Position numbers and translations under genes: made by a program. Positions 41,547 to 43,620 of a stretch of DNA of 43,620 nt are shown piece by piece. This DNA comes from Oscillospiraceae bacterium. GTDB taxonomy: Bacteria; Bacillota; Clostridia; Oscillospirales; Oscillospiraceae. Each line of letters opens with the position of its first letter. Position 1 is the stretch's first letter. The notes below the pieces were generated by a model. It searched no databases. It saw nothing but the letters and a program-made list of their open reading frames with translations, and was not told where the DNA came from. The stretch spans positions 1 to 43,620 of the forward strand of contig CADCMP010000013.1 in the NCBI GenBank assembly GCA_902802565.1, in the 5' to 3' direction.

Positions 41547-42623
41547 ATGAAAATCTATGAAATCTTCGGTCGAGATGCTCACAGCATGACCTTTTCGTTA
41601 ATGGAGGCTGCTGATGTTGCATCTAGGATCCCGGAAAATGCCGCTATCGTTTTGAAACCCAATCTCGTATTGGATTCCTCTCCCGAAAACGGAGCTACCA
41701 CCCATGCCGGGGTTCTCTCCGGTTGTTTGGAATACCTTCTATCTCATGGGTTTCAGAATGTCTGCATTTCGGAAAGTTCCTGGGTCGGTGCAAACACGGA
41801 CCGTTCCTTCCGGGCCTGCGGCTATGACCGTGTTTGTGAGAAATACAATGTCCCCTTCTATGATCTGAAGAAGGAGTCCTCCGAGCTCGTGGACACACCG
41901 TTCCGACCAATGTCCATTTCCAGCCGAATCCTGTCGGCAGACTATCTGATCGATCTTCCGGTGTTAAAAGGTCACTGTCAGACGAATATGACCTGTGCTC
42001 TGAAAAACCTGAAAGGTTGTCTGCCCGACCAGGAAAAACGGCGTTTTCACTCCGATGGCCTGATGAAACCCATTGCCGCGCTGGCTTCTGTTGTAAAACC
42101 GAACCTGATTATTGTCGACAGTTTGTGTGGAGATCTAAATTTTGAAGAAGGCGGGAATCCTGTTGAAACGAATCGGATGTTTCTGGGTTTTGATGCTGTT
42201 CAGATCGATGCCTACGGCTGTCAACTGATGGGCCTTCCGCTGGAGGAGGTTCCGTATATTTCCCTTGCGGAATCCTGGGGCGCGGGATCCTCCGCCTTTT
42301 CTCCGGATGACATCATTCGCCTCAATGACCCGGAAGACGGAAACGTTTACCCGAATCCATCCGGTCTGGTGAAACAGCTGACCCGGAATGTTCATGCCGA
42401 CCGGGCCTGTTCGGCATGTTTTGCTGCTCTTGTTCGGGCTTTGTATCAGATGAAAGACGCTGGTGTCTCCGTTGACCGTGAGATCTTCATCGGTCAGGGC
42501 TGGCGGGGAAAGGCAGTACCTGGTTTCGGCTGTGGAAACTGCTGCAGATCTGCCCTACATACTGTGGACGGCTGTCCTCCCTCTTCCACCGCGGTTATAG
42601 ATGCATTGAAATCTCTCAGATAA
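41547..42623 (+). CDS. DUF362 domain protein with a cysteine-rich C-terminus
   Basis: The 358-residue protein matches the DUF362 family: VLKPNLVLDSSPENGATTH near residue 36, then DYLIDLPVLKGHCQTNMTCALKNLKG and the IVDSLCGDLNFEEGGNP metal-like acidic segment. The C-terminus has Cys288-x2-Cys291, Cys329-x2-Cys332-Cys333 and Cys343 (GCGNCC and DGCPP), which could hold an iron-sulfur cluster, although the classical ferredoxin spacing is absent. Function is unknown; DUF362 proteins are often found with electron-transfer domains. ATG 41547 has AAGGGGTGA upstream. It lies just after the rplL terminator with no clear promoter of its own, so it may be expressed by readthrough. Confidence 0.82.
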   Translation: MKIYEIFGRDAHSMTFSLMEAADVASRIPENAAIVLKPNLVLDSSPENGATTHAGVLSGCLEYLLSHGFQNVCISESSWVGANTDRSFRACGYDRVCEKYNVPFYDLKKESSELVDTPFRPMSISSRILSADYLIDLPVLKGHCQTNMTCALKNLKGCLPDQEKRRFHSDGLMKPIAALASVVKPNLIIVDSLCGDLNFEEGGNPVETNRMFLGFDAVQIDAYGCQLMGLPLEEVPYISLAESWGAGSSAFSPDDIIRLNDPEDGNVYPNPSGLVKQLTRNVHADRACSACFAALVRALYQMKDAGVSVDREIFIGQGWRGKAVPGFGCGNCCRSALHTVDGCPPSSTAVIDALKSLR

Positions 42624-42628
42624 CACAA

Positions 42629-42660
42629 AATGGCGACCGATATTTCGGTCGCCATTATTT
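42629..42660. terminator. Bidirectional terminator between the DUF362 gene and thiT
   Basis: AATGGCGACCGA (42629-42640) and its exact complement (42645-42656) form a 12-bp stem with a TATT loop and A/T flanks on both sides; the two genes converge. Confidence 0.85.
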
Positions 42661-42673
42661 CGTTTGTTGTATA

Positions 42674-43249
42674 TTATGCTTTTCTCAGATCCTCACCGTT
42701 AATATACTTCTTCAGCGGTTTCATAAGGATTGCCAGAACAACAATACATGCGGCTGTGCTCGGAAGCATATAGAGGATATTATACAGGAAGGAATATATC
42801 CAGGGACTACTCATCGCCTTGCCGAGATACTCATCCGGCATATAGGATGCCCATACCGTAGCTCCAACCACAAAATGAACAACAAAACGGGCACAGCAGC
42901 CAAGAAGGCTTCCCCATATGATCCCACCTTTTTTATTATGTCCAATTCCTGCAAGACCAAGAACTAAAAACGCGATCAGATAATCACCAATCATAGACTG
43001 CCAGCCGAAGGCAAATCCACCGTCAAAGACAAACTGCAGTATTCCGAAAACGAATCCTGCGAGCAGACCGGGTCCCAGGCCCCAGCGCACAGCAAAAAAC
43101 AGGATCGGCAGCATAGCCAGGCATACAGAGCCTCCGTAGGGCATCTGCCAGAGTTTAATGTAACTCAGGATCTGAGCCGCTGCAATAAATACAGCAGCCT
43201 CCGTGAGCATCCGCAACGTGTTGTTTCTTGTGCTTTTCGATTTTTCCAT
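42674..43249 (-). CDS. thiT: ECF transporter thiamine-binding S component ThiT
   Basis: This 191-residue membrane protein has six hydrophobic segments. Signature regions of ThiT are visible: LWQMPYGGSVCLAMLPIL after helix 1, then FAVRWGLGPGLLAGFVFG, the central GDYLIAFLVLGLAG and the YSFLYNILYMLPS helix near the end. It captures thiamine and works with the shared ECF energising module (EcfA, EcfA', EcfT), which is not in the window. A TPP riboswitch in front of the gene confirms the thiamine role. GGAGGAAAAC precedes the ATG. Confidence 0.94.
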   Translation of the reverse strand: MEKSKSTRNNTLRMLTEAAVFIAAAQILSYIKLWQMPYGGSVCLAMLPILFFAVRWGLGPGLLAGFVFGILQFVFDGGFAFGWQSMIGDYLIAFLVLGLAGIGHNKKGGIIWGSLLGCCARFVVHFVVGATVWASYMPDEYLGKAMSSPWIYSFLYNILYMLPSTAACIVVLAILMKPLKKYINGEDLRKA

Positions 43250-43267
43250 ATGTTTTCCTCCAAAAAA

Positions 43268-43309
43268 GTAAGAAAAACAGACAGAAGCAGACTCCGAAGG
43301 AATCTGCTT
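43268..43309 (-). terminator. TPP riboswitch expression platform (terminator)
   Basis: On the minus strand AAGCAGA (43303-43309 complement) pairs with TCTGCTT (43285-43291), with CC/GG pairs inside, followed by TCTGTCTGTTTTTCTT. It lies between the aptamer and thiT, so TPP binding probably lets it form and stop transcription. Confidence 0.7.
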
Positions 43310-43321
43310 TAGTTTCGTCCA

Positions 43322-43402
43322 TTTTCCTCCGCCGGCATTATCCGGATCAGGTTCCAGGGTTCAACGATACCGTTGTCTCAGCCGATAAACAGCACCCCTT
43401 TT
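43322..43402 (-). promoter_or_regulatory. TPP (thi-box) riboswitch
   Basis: On the minus strand the conserved elements appear in order: AAAAGGGGTGC, GGCTGAGA, ACCCTGGAACCTGATCCGG, ATAATGCCGGCGGAGGAAAA. These match the thi-box consensus, including CTGAGA and the CCTGATCNGG motif. Confidence 0.96.
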
Positions 43403-43416
43403 AAGTTTACAAAAAG

Positions 43417-43445
43417 AGTATAACACTCATACCCCATTGCGTCAA
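43417..43445 (-). promoter_or_regulatory. Promoter of thiT
   Basis: On the minus strand TTGACG (43440-43445), a 17-base spacer and TATACT (43417-43422) place the start near 43410, just before the riboswitch. Confidence 0.7.
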
Positions 43446-43492
43446 ATACAGAGCGGAAAAGATCCTGTGATCTCTGTTGCGCTCCTATAATA

Positions 43493-43525
43493 AAACAAAA
43501 AAGAACCACACCTAAGTGTGGTTCT
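43493..43525 (-). terminator. Terminator of the rRNA operon
   Basis: AGAACCACAC (43502-43511) and its complement (43516-43525) form a 10-bp stem; the A-rich stretch before it gives TTTTTTGTTTT on the minus strand. It lies directly after the 5S 3' end. Confidence 0.85.
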
Positions 43526-43530
43526 GTGTT

Positions 43531-43620
43531 GGCATTGACCTATTTTCCCAGTCCGTCGCCAGACAAGTATCTTCGGCACAGGTGAGCTTAACTTCTGTGT
43601 TCGGAATGGATACAGGTGGA
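43531..43620 (-). rRNA. rrf: 5S ribosomal RNA, 3' part (continues beyond the window)
   Basis: On the minus strand the segment ATCCATTCCGAACACAGAAG, followed by TTAAGCTCACCTGTGCCG and ending GACTGGGAAAATAGGTCAATGCC, is typical 5S rRNA from the loop B/C region to the 3' end. The exact 3' end is judged from the loss of similarity and the following terminator. The upstream 16S and 23S genes would lie beyond 43620. Confidence 0.93.

Noticed and set aside
1-43620. A hidden phage, integron, toxin-antitoxin, secretion or defence island
   Set aside because: Nearly all sequence is accounted for by housekeeping genes in usual orientation; no integrase, transposase, small toxin pair or attachment repeats were found.

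Overview
The window is a gene-dense, chromosomal stretch of an anaerobic Firmicute of class Clostridia, most likely an uncultured Oscillospirales-type gut bacterium. The reasons are: desulfoferrodoxin (an anaerobe's superoxide reductase); purine synthesis with PurO-type IMP cyclohydrolase plus a separate AICAR formyltransferase; the single-chain clostridial type of FGAM synthase; an ECF sigma factor paired with an RsgI-like anti-sigma; ThiT under a TPP riboswitch; the Firmicutes-type L10 leader; and Gram-positive TTGACA/TATAAT promoters with strong Shine-Dalgarno sites. The taxonomic placement is inference. I see no phage, insertion sequence, integrase, CRISPR array or defence island; this is essentially core genome.

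Layout. 1-1822: 3' end of a histidine operon (hisF fragment, hisIE, PHP-type histidinol phosphatase) closed by a terminator. 1910-11827: purine operon with its own promoter and an attenuator-like leader: purE (broken), purC, a purM-purN fusion, purO, AICAR formyltransferase, purD, purL, then lysA at 11848-13143. 13220-17346 (minus): a tightly packed, partly overlapping set: response regulator, histidine kinase, Xaa-Pro peptidase, a small membrane protein and elongation factor P. 17476-21099 (plus): a D-Ala-D-Ala carboxypeptidase and TypA/BipA. 21158-25682 (minus): an unknown protein behind a perfect consensus promoter, cysK, mnmA, and the anti-sigma/sigma pair. 25805-25893: tRNA-Leu(UAA). 26049-30894: recJ, rel and an MBL-fold hydrolase. 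30983-33559 (minus): rpsO and pnp. 33907-34503: YfbR-like nucleotidase. 34629-36563 (minus): a secreted lipase with three SLH domains. 36897-37271 (minus): desulfoferrodoxin. 37492-40191: an aminotransferase, a cyclodeaminase-family protein and a FolD-like protein lacking its usual motifs. 40212-41476: rplJL with L10 leader. 41547-42623: DUF362 protein. 42674-43402 (minus): thiT with TPP riboswitch. 43531-43620: 3' part of a 5S rRNA (minus).

Functional links. The pur genes cover most steps from PRA to IMP, apart from the damaged purE and an absent purF. The folate pair (cyclodeaminase and FolD-like) could supply formyl-THF for PurN and AICAR formyltransferase. MnmA and CysK share a promoter and both handle sulfur. 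Rel (stringent response), ribosomal protein genes, EF-P and TypA are translation-linked.

No wholly new multi-gene system is evident. The observations most worth checking are: the out-of-frame deletion in purE close to the in-frame purM-purN fusion; the FolD-like protein lacking the usual catalytic and nucleotide-binding motifs; the SLH-anchored family I.5 lipase; the ECF sigma/RsgI pair with an Asn-Pro cleavage-site candidate; and an L10 protein with a long PAEA-repeat tail.
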